Shown here piece by piece: positions 28,891-38,263 of a stretch of DNA of 64,000 nucleotides. The translations under genes were made by a program, and so were the position numbers. The notes under the pieces were generated by a model. It did not search any database. It saw nothing but the letters and a program-made list of their open reading frames with translations, and was not told the DNA's origin. The DNA comes from an uncultured Verrucomicrobiae bacterium. GTDB lineage: Bacteria; Verrucomicrobiota; Verrucomicrobiia; Limisphaerales; UBA1096. The number at the start of each line of letters is the position of its first letter. Position 1 is the first letter of the stretch. The DNA is taken from the NCBI GenBank assembly GCA_937770485.1, contig CALJHX010000010.1, positions 1 through 64,000 on the forward strand, read 5' to 3'.

Positions 28891-30642
28891 TTAATCCGGC
28901 TCACCCTCGGTTGTCCAATACTTATGCATATCCTCGGCCGAAGGGACGATCAGCGGCCGAATCACGCGAAACCCGAGGAATTGGGCGTCGGTGTGGTACC
29001 AGATGCTCTTGGGCAACTGCGGATCCTGGAACTTCCAGTCGGCCGAGGACGCGATACGACCGGCGCTGCGCAGCCCCTGCGGCTTGTCCATCCATGAGCC
29101 ACCGCGGGCGACGCGGGGGTAGAGCGACTTGCCGTATTCGAACGGGTTGGAGACGGCCTCCTTGAATGTTGCGTAAATTTCCGGGACGAACTGGTCGAGC
29201 GCCCACTCGGACACGTTGCCATGCATGTCGTGCAGTCCCCACGGGTTGGGTTTTTTTGTGCCGACTTTTTGGTACTTGAAGTCGCTGTTGCCCTCGTGCC
29301 AGGCGTGCTCGCCGAGCAATGACAGGTCGTCTCCGAAGCTGTAAGCAGTGGTGGTGCCGGCGCGGCAGGCGTACTCCCACTCGGCCTCGGTCGGCAGGCG
29401 GTAGTAGTGACCTGTCTTGGCGGTAAGCCATTTGCAGTAGGTGTTGGCGGCGTGCTGGGTCATGCTGATCGCCGGGAAATCGTCGGTGCCCATCCCGAAG
29501 CTCATCTCGACGTACGGCGTGGTTGGGCGAGCGACGGCATCGGAGACGGCGTTGAGTTCCGGCTTGTAGCCGCGAATCTTCATCACCATTCGTTCCTCCT
29601 CCTCGTAGATGAACAGCGTGTAGGTGTTCCACGTGGTCTCGGTCTTGCCCATCCAGAACGGCGCAATCTTCACCGTGTGCGTCGGCCCCTCGGTTGCCTC
29701 CCGGCCGGGTTCATCGGCGGGACTGCCCATCACGAATTCGCCACTCGGGATGGGCACCATCTCAAACTTGACGCCGGTCCCGGGAATCTCCTCCTCGTAC
29801 GGCTTCATGGTTGGCTCGAGTTGCCTGATGAGCTTCTCGATCGCCTTCGTGCGAATGTCGATGACAACCTTGGGCGCGGCGGCGAGGCTTCCGCCAGCGA
29901 CGGGTTGTTTGCCGGTGTCGCGGCGAGTCTGCTCGAGTTTCAGCCCCTCGGGCCAGGCGGCGCCCTGCACGATCCAGTCGCGCAACAGGTCGAGCTGCTC
30001 CTGCGGCAGCGGGCCGCCCTTGTTGGATGGCGGCATCAGGTCGTCGTGGTTGGCCGGCAGCGTCACACTCTGGTAAAGCGTGCTTTTCTCCAGGTCGAAT
30101 GGCACGACCGCCGTGCCGTATTCGCCGGCCTCGAAGGCGTACTCGCGCTCGTCGAGCCGCAAGTCGCCCTTGTCGTGCCCCTCGCGGTGGCAACTCACGC
30201 AGGACGACTCCAAAATCGGTTTGATATCCTTGGCAAAATCGATCCGGCGCACCTGCTGGATGACCAGCCCCTCCGGCCACTTGGCCCCGGCGGCGATCCA
30301 TTCCTTGAGCACGTTGGCCTGGTCGCTCGTGAGCGGTTCGCCCTTGGGCGGCATGATGTCGTCGTCGTCCGGCAGCAGGACGGTGGAGGTGTAAAGCGAG
30401 CTTTTCTCCGGCTTGCCGGGCACGACGACCTTGCCGTACTCGCTGCCCTCCAGCAGCCCTTCCTGGGTGTGGAGCCGTAGCTCGCCCTTGTCATTTTTCT
30501 CGCCGTGACAGCTCAGGCAGGCCGACGCGAGCACCGGCTGGACCTGTTTCTTGAACGACACCTCGGCCTTGGCCAAGCCCCCCAGCGAAGCCAGCGCGGC
30601 TCCGGTTAACAACAATCGATTCACCTTGGTTTGCATCTCCAA
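28891..30642 (-). CDS. double c-type cytochrome (PSCyt1-like) and FGE/sulfatase-modifying-factor-like protein
   Basis: A 583-residue exported protein. After a signal peptide (about 1-26) come two homologous planctomycete-type cytochrome domains. The first has [11 protein letters not shown] (heme Cys42, Cys45, His46) and the second [11 protein letters not shown] near residue 150. Each is followed by an MPP motif ([20 protein letters not shown]) that supplies the distal ligand. Residues about 290-570 are a formylglycine-generating-enzyme-like domain ([48 protein letters not shown]). It is probably periplasmic. The reaction is unknown. The signal region contains a CTTGGCCAAG palindrome at 30568-30577. 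Confidence 0.9.
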   Translation of the reverse strand: MEMQTKVNRLLLTGAALASLGGLAKAEVSFKKQVQPVLASACLSCHGEKNDKGELRLHTQEGLLEGSEYGKVVVPGKPEKSSLYTSTVLLPDDDDIMPPKGEPLTSDQANVLKEWIAAGAKWPEGLVIQQVRRIDFAKDIKPILESSCVSCHREGHDKGDLRLDEREYAFEAGEYGTAVVPFDLEKSTLYQSVTLPANHDDLMPPSNKGGPLPQEQLDLLRDWIVQGAAWPEGLKLEQTRRDTGKQPVAGGSLAAAPKVVIDIRTKAIEKLIRQLEPTMKPYEEEIPGTGVKFEMVPIPSGEFVMGSPADEPGREATEGPTHTVKIAPFWMGKTETTWNTYTLFIYEEEERMVMKIRGYKPELNAVSDAVARPTTPYVEMSFGMGTDDFPAISMTQHAANTYCKWLTAKTGHYYRLPTEAEWEYACRAGTTTAYSFGDDLSLLGEHAWHEGNSDFKYQKVGTKKPNPWGLHDMHGNVSEWALDQFVPEIYATFKEAVSNPFEYGKSLYPRVARGGSWMDKPQGLRSAGRIASSADWKFQDPQLPKSIWYHTDAQFLGFRVIRPLIVPSAEDMHKYWTTEGEPD

Positions 30643-30694
30643 AAGCTGGGTAATGTCCGTGGTGAACCGCGCAATGTCAATCGGTTGGTTTCGC

Positions 30695-30724
30695 TTGCAA
30701 TCGCACCCGGCAGCCCGGTAGATT
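30695..30724 (+). promoter_or_regulatory. sigma70-like promoter of a pseudopilin gene
   Basis: TTGCAA (30695-30700), an 18-bp spacer and TAGATT (30719-30724), with the start codon 14 bases beyond the -10 box. The leader would be only a few bases. Confidence 0.4.
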
Positions 30725-30738
30725 TTCGGTTCGTCTCA

Positions 30739-31473
30739 ATGGGAACAATTGCTCCACGACGGAATGGCTTCACGCTGATCGAGTTGCTGGTCGTGATCGC
30801 GATCATAGCCATCCTCGCCTCGCTGCTCCTGCCCGCGCTTGGCCGGGCCAAGGAGAAAAGCAAGGCCGCCCGCTGCAACAGCAACCTACACCAGCATGCG
30901 CTGGCGTTTGCCATGTATACCGATGACAACGAGGACTACTACCCGGCCTATTCGCGGTGGGGCACGCTCGGCGGCAAAAAGGGCGAGATGACCATGCACG
31001 GCGGCTTGGTGAAACCGGAGAAGCGGCCGCTCAACACCTACGCGCCTTCGTTCGGCGTGTTCCACTGCCCGGCCGACAAGGGCGACTCGCTGCACACCGA
31101 CAAGTTCCCGAAAAAAATCCGGAGCTGCTACGACGGCTGGGGCAACAGTTACCTGACCGTGTGGTCGGTGGAGACGCTGCGAATCCAGCATGTCACCGGC
31201 GATTCCAACTATGACTTGCGCAGCTCGCGTCGCCCGATGAAGTCGTCCGAAATGAGCCGCAGCCCGTCGAACAAGCTGGTGACCGGCGACTGGCCGTGGT
31301 GGGCGGACCGAAAAAAAACGCACCCCCGGAGCCAGTGGCACAACTACCACGACCAGTATCGATTCAACGTGCTGCTCGGCGACGGTCACACCGAGTTTTT
31401 CGAGTTTCCCAAGGAGGCGTACAACTGGAACTACACCGGCCCGAAACCGGATCCCAGTTACAGATGGTGGTGA
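30739..31473 (+). CDS. type IV-like pseudopilin (DUF1559-like secreted protein)
   Basis: A 244-residue protein with the prepilin signature [18 protein letters not shown] directly after a short basic leader. Cleavage is expected before Phe. A hydrophobic helix and [17 protein letters not shown] follow. The exported domain contains PADKGD, GDWPWW and a C-terminal [15 protein letters not shown], the pattern of the very numerous verrucomicrobial pseudopilin-like surface proteins. ATG 30739 gives the short leader typical of the family; a longer in-frame start at 30631 was rejected. It is divergent from the cytochrome/FGE gene. Substrate or role unknown. Confidence 0.88.
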   Translation: MGTIAPRRNGFTLIELLVVIAIIAILASLLLPALGRAKEKSKAARCNSNLHQHALAFAMYTDDNEDYYPAYSRWGTLGGKKGEMTMHGGLVKPEKRPLNTYAPSFGVFHCPADKGDSLHTDKFPKKIRSCYDGWGNSYLTVWSVETLRIQHVTGDSNYDLRSSRRPMKSSEMSRSPSNKLVTGDWPWWADRKKTHPRSQWHNYHDQYRFNVLLGDGHTEFFEFPKEAYNWNYTGPKPDPSYRWW

Positions 31474-31489
31474 CCTTGGCCAAGCAGAG

Positions 31490-32828
31490 TCAGATCAGTT
31501 CGCGGATCGGCTTGTGGCCGTCGGTGATGTAGTGCGGCCGGCCGGTGAGGTCGGGCAGCGTCGCTGTGTCGGTGTCGATGCCGACATGATTGTACAGCGT
31601 CGCTAGAACCTCCATAAAATGCACCGGCCGCTCGGAGGCTTCGCCGCCCAAGCGGTCGGTCGCGCCGATCACTTGGCCGTGTTTCATGCCGCCGCCGGAC
31701 AGCAGCGCGCACGAGACGCGCGGCCAATGGTCGCGGCCACCGTCCTTGTTGATTTTCGGCGTGCGGCCGAACTCGCCCCAAGCACAGACAGCCACGTCCC
31801 TGTCCAGGCCGCGATCGTGCAGATCCCGGATGAGCGCAGAGACGCCCTGGTCGAACATCGGCATGTCGCTGCGGGCGTTGCCGTAGTTGTTGCCATGCCA
31901 ATCCCAAAAACTAAACGCCACGGTGACCACTCTCACGCCGGCCTCGACCAAGCGGCGGGCGACGAGGAATTGCTCGAGGATGCGTGGCGCGGCATCGCCG
32001 CGGATGCCGGTGTCACCCTTGCCGTACATCTCGATCGTACGCCTGGGTTCGCGGGTGTGGTCAAGCGCCTCAGCCAGGCGACTTGAGGTCAGGATGCCAA
32101 ACGCCTGCTGATTGAAGGCATCCATCCCCTCCATCAATCCAGCAGCATCAACGTCGCGGCGAAACTGGTCGAAACTCTGCAGCAACCCCATCCGATCCTT
32201 CAGCCGGTCGAGACTGATGCCCTTGAGCGTCATATCCGCCTTGCCGTCACCCTCGGGCCGGAACGACTTGTGCGCCACGCCACAAAAACCGGGCGTGGCG
32301 GCGTTGTACGGGAGTGTGTTTCATCCTCGGCTCGAGGCCGACGAACGGCGGCAGCGACGGCTTCCGAGCCCCCTGCAACTTCGAGATCACCGCGCCAAAG
32401 GTGGGCCAGCCTCCCGCCGGTTTTTGCGAACCGAGCGTGTGGCCGGTGAAGCAGATATGGTTCGAGTGTTCGTCGCGCGCGCCGACGATGGAGCGGATAG
32501 GAGTCGCCCGGTGCATTTGCTTGGCTATCAATGGCAGCATCTCGCTGATATGAATGCCCGGCACGGCGGTGCGGATCGGCTTGAACTCGCCGCGAATCTC
32601 CCTCGGCGCGTCCATCTTCAGGTCGTACATGTCCTGATGCGGCGGGCCGCCGGGCAGGTAAATCATGATGATGGATTTCTCGCGCTTGCCGCCGCCCGAG
32701 GATGCGGAGGCCCGCAGCAGCTCCGGCAACGCCAGGCCGCCCATGCCCAAGCCGCCAATCTTGAGAAAGTTTCGGCGACTGACGCCGTCACAAAATCGGC
32801 CGGAAGAATTCCCGTAGATGCTCAGCAT
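31490..32828 (-). pseudogene. DUF1501 protein gene with one frameshift
   Basis: The ATG at 32828 begins a Tat-type signal (SRRNFLKIGGLGMGG) and a DUF1501 start (IMIYLPGGPPHQDMYDLK). The frame is lost near 32310 and resumes in another frame through [19 protein letters not shown] to the stop at 31490. Removing one base from the GGG at 32310-32312 joins the halves as [16 protein letters not shown], giving about 445 residues, the normal DUF1501 length. The domain is alkaline-phosphatase-like, usually paired with PSCyt proteins, with unknown function. Every other family motif is intact, so a single-base sequencing error is as likely as a real mutation. Confidence 0.82.
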
Positions 32829-33040
32829 GGTTCCCTGTTTCCGGTGGCCGCACGGTTCATGCACTGCCAACGGTTCACGGCGGATGTTGCATGCGTGAGC
32901 AAGCGATGCAATCCCCTTTTGACGCCGCTCGACCAAGCGCTCATCTGTTTGAACGTGCATCGCTTCGCCAAGTGCCATAGCGTACCCGCCCGCCGACCGG
33001 CACGATGATCTTTCCACTGTTGTGTCGGCTCGTAAACCAC

Positions 33041-34864
33041 ATGGTTCATTACACTCTAAAACATCGTACGCACACGGCTCTGGCCGCTCTTTTGTTCACT
33101 GCCGTACTTGGCCAGGCGCATGTCGGCCCGCATCCGTCGGTGCACGACACGGTGGCCGGCATCGCCGATCGCTTCCGCAAAACCATCCCTCAAACTGAGT
33201 TGATCGCGATGGACGCCGCCAAGGCCAAGTCGCTGCTGACTGAAAAGGAACTCAACACGCTGGCGACGGAACACGTCACGTTCCGTGTCAACGTACCCGT
33301 GAAAGTGATCATCATCCGCGACGCGGCCATGGGAGACAAACCGTTCTGGCTGAAGAAACGCGACTTCAAGCCAATGGGCTTCAAAATCACCATACAAGGC
33401 ACGGAGGTGGATTTTTGGATGAAAGACTTCGAGGCTGGCAGGATCGGTCTTGGCGTCAACTCGCTCACCGGCGGGAATTCCCATTACATCGTGGCACTAA
33501 TGCCGCTCACGAAAGAAACGAAGCTGGAAGTCACCGAACTTTACCCAGGCCAACTCCGTGTGGGCGCACTCAAGGACGGACTCCAGCCGTTCGTCGACCG
33601 TCCCGAAGCGATGCCCGAACTGCCTGTGCTACCCGGCATACTCTCCGGACTGACCGTGATCCGCACCCAATACGAAAGCCGCGACGATGCCAAACTCATC
33701 AATTTGTACCACAGCACAAAACACCCAGCCCAGGCCAAGCCGGATCAAGTCATGCTGACATGGAGCGGCGACCCGCAGACCACACAAACCATCCAGTGGC
33801 GCACCGGACCAAGCGTCACCAAGGGTCAGGTGCAGTGGGTAAAAAAATCAGCCTACAATCGGTTCCAACCGGCCCAGCCAAAGCAGACCAATGCCACGAC
33901 GTTCAGGATGGAGAACGCCAACCTGCTGAACGACCCGGTTATCCACCGGTACACAGCCACGATCACAGGCCTCGAACCGGATACGACCTACCTGTACTCC
34001 GTCGGCGACGGCTCGGACGATGGCTGGTCGGAGATGTCAGAGTTCACCACCGCACCGGGACGCACGGAGCCGTTCTCATTCGTATACATGGGCGACGCGC
34101 AGAACGGGCTCGAACGCTGGGGCAGCCTTGTTCAACGCGCATTCCGCCGTCGCCCAGACGCGGCATTTTACATCATGGCTGGCGACCTCGTGGATCGTGG
34201 CAACGAACGCGACGACTGGGACAGCCTGTTCCACAATGCGCGCGGAATTTTCGACCGGCGCCCGGTCGTCCCCGCCATCGGCAACCACGAAAACCAGGGT
34301 GGCCACCCCGGCATGTACCTCCAGATGTTTGACCTCCCGAAAAACGGCCCGGAAAAAGTTGAACCGGAACGAGCATACACCTACAAATACAGCAACGCTG
34401 AGTTCTTCGTGCTAGACAGCAACCTGACCCCAGAAAGCCAATCCGCCTGGCTCGAGAACGTGCTGAAAAACAGCAAGGCCACCTGGAAATTCGCCGTCTA
34501 CCATCACCCCGCCTATTCCTCCTCCCCGGATCGCGACAATCCCAGTATTCGTGACCACTGGACACCACTGTTCGACAAATACCACCTCGACATGGCGCTG
34601 CAGGGCCACGACCACGCCTACCTGCGCACCTACCCGATGAAGGATCAAAAAAAGGCCGGCACCACCGCCGAGGGCACCGTGTACATCGTCTCCGTCTCCG
34701 GCACCAAATTCTACGAGCAGGACCCGCGCGAGTACATCGAGTTCGGCATGACCAACGTCTCCACCTTCCAAGTGCTCGACATCCAGATCAGCGGTAACCG
34801 CCTCGTCTACCGCTCCTACGATGCAGACGGCAAACTCCGCGACAACCTCATCATCGAGAAGTAG
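33041..34864 (+). CDS. secreted purple acid phosphatase-like metallophosphoesterase
   Basis: A 607-residue protein with a signal peptide ending near AVLGQA. An unrecognised N-terminal domain (about 30-215) precedes a fibronectin-like purple-acid-phosphatase N domain (TWSGDPQTTQTIQWR, PDTTYLYSVGDGS). The dinuclear metal centre is visible as YMGDAQNG, GDLVDRG, IGNHEN, YHHPAY and LQGHDHAYLR. It probably releases phosphate from organic phosphates in the periplasm or outside the cell. I chose ATG 33041 over 33005 because it starts a clean signal peptide. A second, larger relative lies at 41137-44151. Confidence 0.9.
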   Translation: MVHYTLKHRTHTALAALLFTAVLGQAHVGPHPSVHDTVAGIADRFRKTIPQTELIAMDAAKAKSLLTEKELNTLATEHVTFRVNVPVKVIIIRDAAMGDKPFWLKKRDFKPMGFKITIQGTEVDFWMKDFEAGRIGLGVNSLTGGNSHYIVALMPLTKETKLEVTELYPGQLRVGALKDGLQPFVDRPEAMPELPVLPGILSGLTVIRTQYESRDDAKLINLYHSTKHPAQAKPDQVMLTWSGDPQTTQTIQWRTGPSVTKGQVQWVKKSAYNRFQPAQPKQTNATTFRMENANLLNDPVIHRYTATITGLEPDTTYLYSVGDGSDDGWSEMSEFTTAPGRTEPFSFVYMGDAQNGLERWGSLVQRAFRRRPDAAFYIMAGDLVDRGNERDDWDSLFHNARGIFDRRPVVPAIGNHENQGGHPGMYLQMFDLPKNGPEKVEPERAYTYKYSNAEFFVLDSNLTPESQSAWLENVLKNSKATWKFAVYHHPAYSSSPDRDNPSIRDHWTPLFDKYHLDMALQGHDHAYLRTYPMKDQKKAGTTAEGTVYIVSVSGTKFYEQDPREYIEFGMTNVSTFQVLDIQISGNRLVYRSYDADGKLRDNLIIEK

Positions 34865-34918
34865 CCAAAAGACTTGCGCCGCTTGGCCAATCGGAACAGC
34901 CTGCCCCTGTTCGACCCT

Positions 34919-35722
34919 ATGCAAAAACTGCGGCAGAACCGGCTTGGCTTCACACTTATCGAATTGCTGGTGGTGATCGCCATCATCGCGATCCTTGCCG
35001 GCATGTTACTGCCCGCATTGGCCAAGGCCAAAAGCAAGGCCACCGGCGCCAAATGTTCGAGTAATTTGCGGCAGATGGGCATCGGCCTTATCGCGTTCTC
35101 GGATGACTTCGGGCACTACCCAGTCGGCATCAACGGCAACCGTGGTTCCACGTGGATTTGGCCGTCGCAAATCCGCCAATACCTCGGTGGGGCCAGCAGC
35201 AAGAGCACCGAGCTTTTCAAATGCCCCTCGGCCCCCGATAAGGCCCAGTGGAAGGTGAAATTCAGGGGCAGCCAACCGGCCGAGGATGGCTATCTAAAGG
35301 GCGAGGTGCGGCTCATCCCTGGCGGCAGCAGTTTTATGAGTTACGGCTACAACGTCTGGGGCGCCTGGGCGGGTATGATCCCAAACCAGGGCATGGGCGT
35401 CTACAAGGGGCACCCCAACTGGGGCGAAACCAAGCCTAGCCAAGTCAAGGTTCCCAGCGAGATGATCGCGCTCGGTGACAGCAATTGGGATCTCAAGCGC
35501 AAGGGGGACCAAAACTGGAGCGGCTTCATCGGGATGTACGAGGAACGACAATGGCCATTGCCGCTACATAGCGATCGGGCCGAAATTTTGTTCGTCGACG
35601 GCCACGTCACCGCCGAGAAACGCATCGACCTCGCAGCCCAACTCGTCAGAGATCAGGCCCGCAAAGACGCTGCAGCCAAGCGCTGGAACCTCGACAACAC
35701 ACCGCACCACAATCGACAATGA
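34919..35722 (+). CDS. type IV-like pseudopilin
   Basis: A 267-residue member of the verrucomicrobial pseudopilin family: short basic leader, [20 protein letters not shown], then [17 protein letters not shown]. The exported part has KCPSAPDK-like and ALGDSNWDLK segments and a C-terminal ILFVDGHVTAEKR, the family VDGH motif. It starts 54 bases after the phosphatase gene and ends at a strong terminator, so the two may share a transcript. Role unknown, probably surface or periplasmic. Confidence 0.88.
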   Translation: MQKLRQNRLGFTLIELLVVIAIIAILAGMLLPALAKAKSKATGAKCSSNLRQMGIGLIAFSDDFGHYPVGINGNRGSTWIWPSQIRQYLGGASSKSTELFKCPSAPDKAQWKVKFRGSQPAEDGYLKGEVRLIPGGSSFMSYGYNVWGAWAGMIPNQGMGVYKGHPNWGETKPSQVKVPSEMIALGDSNWDLKRKGDQNWSGFIGMYEERQWPLPLHSDRAEILFVDGHVTAEKRIDLAAQLVRDQARKDAAAKRWNLDNTPHHNRQ

Positions 35723-35734
35723 GCCAAAGAAAAA

Positions 35735-35754
35735 GGGAGCCTCTTGGCTCCCTT
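35735..35754 (+). terminator. rho-independent terminator after a pseudopilin gene
   Basis: GGGAGCC (35735-35741), loop TCTT and GGCTCCC (35746-35752) make a perfect seven-pair stem followed by TT. An A-rich run just upstream (35728-35734) would give a T tract on the minus strand, so it may serve both convergent genes. Confidence 0.8.
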
Positions 35755-35778
35755 CTATTGAATTGATTCGGTGTCGGT

Positions 35779-36708
35779 TCAGGACAGTTCGTCGCGAACA
35801 GTTTCCAGCAGTTTCTTGGTGGCGAGGACGCCTTCGGCTTCGCTGAGTTTACCACCCTCGTACTCGATTCCGACGTAGCCCCGGTAACCGGCACTGAGCA
35901 CGATCTTCATCATTCGGCGATAGTCGGTGTGCGTCTCGTTACCTTCCTCGTCGAAGTCGTGCGACTTCGCGCTAACCGCCTTGGCGAACGGCATCAACTC
36001 GGCCACGCCCGTGTAACGATCATACATCTTCCCATCGCCGATATTGAAATTCCCAAAGTCCGGCAATGTGCCGCAATTGGGCAAATCAACGATCTTCATC
36101 ACGCCGGCCAGCCAGGCACCGTTGGAAGACAGGCCTCCGTGATTTTCCACTATCACATTGAGGTCAAGCTTGGCCCCATACTCGGACAAACTGCGCAGCC
36201 CGTCGGCGGCAAGCTTCTGCTTCTCCTCAAAACTACCGTTGCCGGTTGTGGCAGCGTTCACCCGAATGGAATGGCAACCGAGGAACCTGGCCGCGTCGGC
36301 CCATTTGTGATGGTTATGAACCGCCTTATTACGTTCGGCCGTGTCGCCGTGGCCAAGCGATCCTTCACCATCAACCATGATCAACAGGCTCTTTACCCCA
36401 TGATCAGCGGCTCGCGAATTCAACTGGCCAAGGTAGGCCTCGTCGTTGGCCTTGTCCTTGAAGAACTGGTTCACGTACTCGACGGCATCAATGCCGAACT
36501 CCTCGCGGGTGGCCTTGGCAAAATCGAGCGCGTCAAGTTTCTTGGCAAACAGTGTCTTGTGCAGCGACCACTGCGCCAGCGAAATGTCGTAGAGCGGCTT
36601 GCCGCCGCGGCCCAAGCTTTGGCACCCAGTCGCCGCCGCCGCGCCCAGCGCGCCCACGGCCAGCGAGGCATTCCTCAAAAACTCACGTCGATTAATTTGA
36701 TTGTTCAT
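35779..36708 (-). CDS. Tat-exported sugar phosphate isomerase/epimerase-like TIM barrel
   Basis: A 309-residue protein with a Tat signal ([17 protein letters not shown]) and possible lipobox ATGC, then an AP-endonuclease-2-like (xylose isomerase-like) barrel. Metal-site regions are visible as [12 protein letters not shown] (Glu), [12 protein letters not shown] (Asp), [13 protein letters not shown] (His) and YVGIEYEGG (Glu). Such enzymes interconvert or cleave sugars and cyclitols. The gene overlaps the MFS gene by 17 bases, so uptake and conversion are probably linked. ATG 36708 is preferred over 36741 because it precedes the Tat motif directly. Confidence 0.88.
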   Translation of the reverse strand: MNNQINRREFLRNASLAVGALGAAAATGCQSLGRGGKPLYDISLAQWSLHKTLFAKKLDALDFAKATREEFGIDAVEYVNQFFKDKANDEAYLGQLNSRAADHGVKSLLIMVDGEGSLGHGDTAERNKAVHNHHKWADAARFLGCHSIRVNAATTGNGSFEEKQKLAADGLRSLSEYGAKLDLNVIVENHGGLSSNGAWLAGVMKIVDLPNCGTLPDFGNFNIGDGKMYDRYTGVAELMPFAKAVSAKSHDFDEEGNETHTDYRRMMKIVLSAGYRGYVGIEYEGGKLSEAEGVLATKKLLETVRDELS

Positions 36709-38068
36709 TGTCTTGATTATTTTCTTTTTTACGCTTGTCACTGAAAAGGAAAACGAAAACCACCATGACTACGGCGGCGAATATCGCCGGCTTACTCCAC
36801 AGTGCCTTCCATTCCAACGCAGCTAGTTCGTCCTGACGAAGTTTCGCTTTTTCCTCGTTCAAGGTTGCCAACTGACCTTTAACCTCTTCGGACGGTTCTC
36901 CCTCGATGCTCTCACTCAGTTTTTTAATTTCGCCGCTCTTGGCCACGACCTGCGCGTTGAGATCCTTTGCTGCCTGCGGGGTGTGCTGTCCTTCGATTTT
37001 ACCGGCTGCCTGCGCGCCGATCATCATGCCCAAGCCAAGCGTCAGCATTACCAACAGGCCCTGAGCCTGTGCGCGGATTGGCTTGGCCGCTTTTTGGTCG
37101 GTGTAAATCTGCCCTGTCACAAAGAAGAAATCGTAGCAAACGCCGTGCAACACTATGCCGATGATGATCATCCATCGAAGCTCATCCGGCGCGCCGATGG
37201 CAAACAAGCCGTACCGAGTCACCCACGCCAGCATCCCGATAGCCAACATCCATTTCACGCCAAGCCGGGCGAAGAAGAATGGCATAACGATCATGAAAAA
37301 GATCTCGGAGATTTGGCCGTATGACATGGTGGTGCCGATAGGCAACTCAACATGCTCCACAACTCGGCTGGCGATTTGGTAGTAGAACGCCAGCGGGATA
37401 CAGATCAGCATCGATGAAACGATAAACACCAAGTACGAGCGATCCTTCAATAGCGACAGGGCATCCAACCCGAGCAACTGGCCGATGGTGACCTTCTCGC
37501 CTTTCACCGGGGGAGTGTCCGGCAATGCAAAACTAAAAAGGCCCAACAGGGCGGCGGCTCCGGCGGTGAGATAAAACATGTTCACATTCGTCTCGAAGCC
37601 TCCGAAGGTCAGGGCGAATCCGGCAGCAATCCAGCCGATGGTTCCCATCACGCGAATCCCGGGAAACTCCTTTTGTGGATTGCTCATGTTTTTCATGGCG
37701 ATCGTGTTGGTGAGTGCGAGGGTCGGGAAATACGTCAGCATGTAGCCGAAGAAAAAGCCCCAGTTCAACACTCTCGGCGACGGCGATTCCTGCTGCATAA
37801 AATTAATCGCTGCGAACATGATCAAGGCGCCCATGAGGTGCAGGATGCCCAGGACTTTTTGAGCGGAAAAAAAGCGATCCGCAACCAAGCCAACAAACAG
37901 CGGAGTGATCATCCCGGCGATCGGGCCAACGGAATAGGTGTTGCCGATATCAGCCGGCTGGAAGCCGATCGTGCCGAGATAGTTTGGCGCGGTGACGTAC
38001 CATGCCCCCCAGACGAAGAACTGGAGGAACATCATTATGGACAATTTAATGCGGATGGATGAATTCAT
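36692..38068 (-). CDS. MFS transporter, nucleoside:H+ symporter-like (NupG-like)
   Basis: A 458-residue inner-membrane transporter with about twelve helices. It starts [29 protein letters not shown] (only the first part is quoted as motif: [12 protein letters not shown]), the pattern of the nucleoside symporter branch. [13 protein letters not shown] and [16 protein letters not shown] support this. An unusual soluble insertion of about 65 residues ([16 protein letters not shown] to about [10 protein letters not shown]), rich in Glu and Lys and probably coiled coil, sits before the last helix. It ends [14 protein letters not shown]. Substrate unknown, perhaps a nucleoside or sugar used by the overlapping TIM-barrel gene. 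Confidence 0.87.
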   Translation of the reverse strand: MNSSIRIKLSIMMFLQFFVWGAWYVTAPNYLGTIGFQPADIGNTYSVGPIAGMITPLFVGLVADRFFSAQKVLGILHLMGALIMFAAINFMQQESPSPRVLNWGFFFGYMLTYFPTLALTNTIAMKNMSNPQKEFPGIRVMGTIGWIAAGFALTFGGFETNVNMFYLTAGAAALLGLFSFALPDTPPVKGEKVTIGQLLGLDALSLLKDRSYLVFIVSSMLICIPLAFYYQIASRVVEHVELPIGTTMSYGQISEIFFMIVMPFFFARLGVKWMLAIGMLAWVTRYGLFAIGAPDELRWMIIIGIVLHGVCYDFFFVTGQIYTDQKAAKPIRAQAQGLLVMLTLGLGMMIGAQAAGKIEGQHTPQAAKDLNAQVVAKSGEIKKLSESIEGEPSEEVKGQLATLNEEKAKLRQDELAALEWKALWSKPAIFAAVVMVVFVFLFSDKRKKENNQDNEQSN

Positions 38069-38098
38069 TTGGGAGTTCGTTTGGGTTGTTTCGGGCCA

Positions 38099-38161
38099 CT
38101 TGGCCAAGCGCTTTTTGGGACCTGCCTCGCGGAACGGAGCGCAGCGTAGCCCTTGGCCAAG
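38099..38161. repeat. intergenic pair of CTTGGCCAAG palindromes (representative of 22 in the window)
   Basis: Exact copies at 38099-38108 and 38152-38161 flank a short spacer upstream of the MFS gene. Other exact copies start at 414, 4820, 6584, 6760, 7658, 10915, 11471, 17046, 19025, 25172, 27045, 30568, 31475, 47452, 47575, 48539, 49550, 49729, 59571 and 63951. At least 13 more sites share the inner TTGGCCAA only (for example 2545, 3544, 8232, 18391, 22774, 25676, 34883, 35018, 38448, 41701, 58873, 59887, 60637). Counts are by eye and could be slightly low. Confidence 0.9.
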
Positions 38162-38209
38162 CGGTGGACAAGGTTTCCTTTTGGCGGCCAAGCGCCTGGG
38201 CATGGGCAC

Positions 38210-38235
38210 AAAAAAGGCGGGCCGCTTGGCCCGCC
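38210..38235 (-). terminator. rho-independent terminator of rpsO-pnp
   Basis: On the minus strand GGCGGGCC (38235-38228), loop AAGC and GGCCCGCC (38223-38216) form a perfect eight-pair stem followed by six T residues, 28 bases beyond the pnp stop. Confidence 0.93.
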
Positions 38236-38263
38236 TGAAATGCTTTTTATCGACTGTCGACTT

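Noticed and set aside
29407..30480. 357-codon plus-strand frame opposite the cytochrome/FGE gene
   Set aside because: The minus-strand product has two CxxCH motifs and an FGE domain; the plus-strand translation has no signal.
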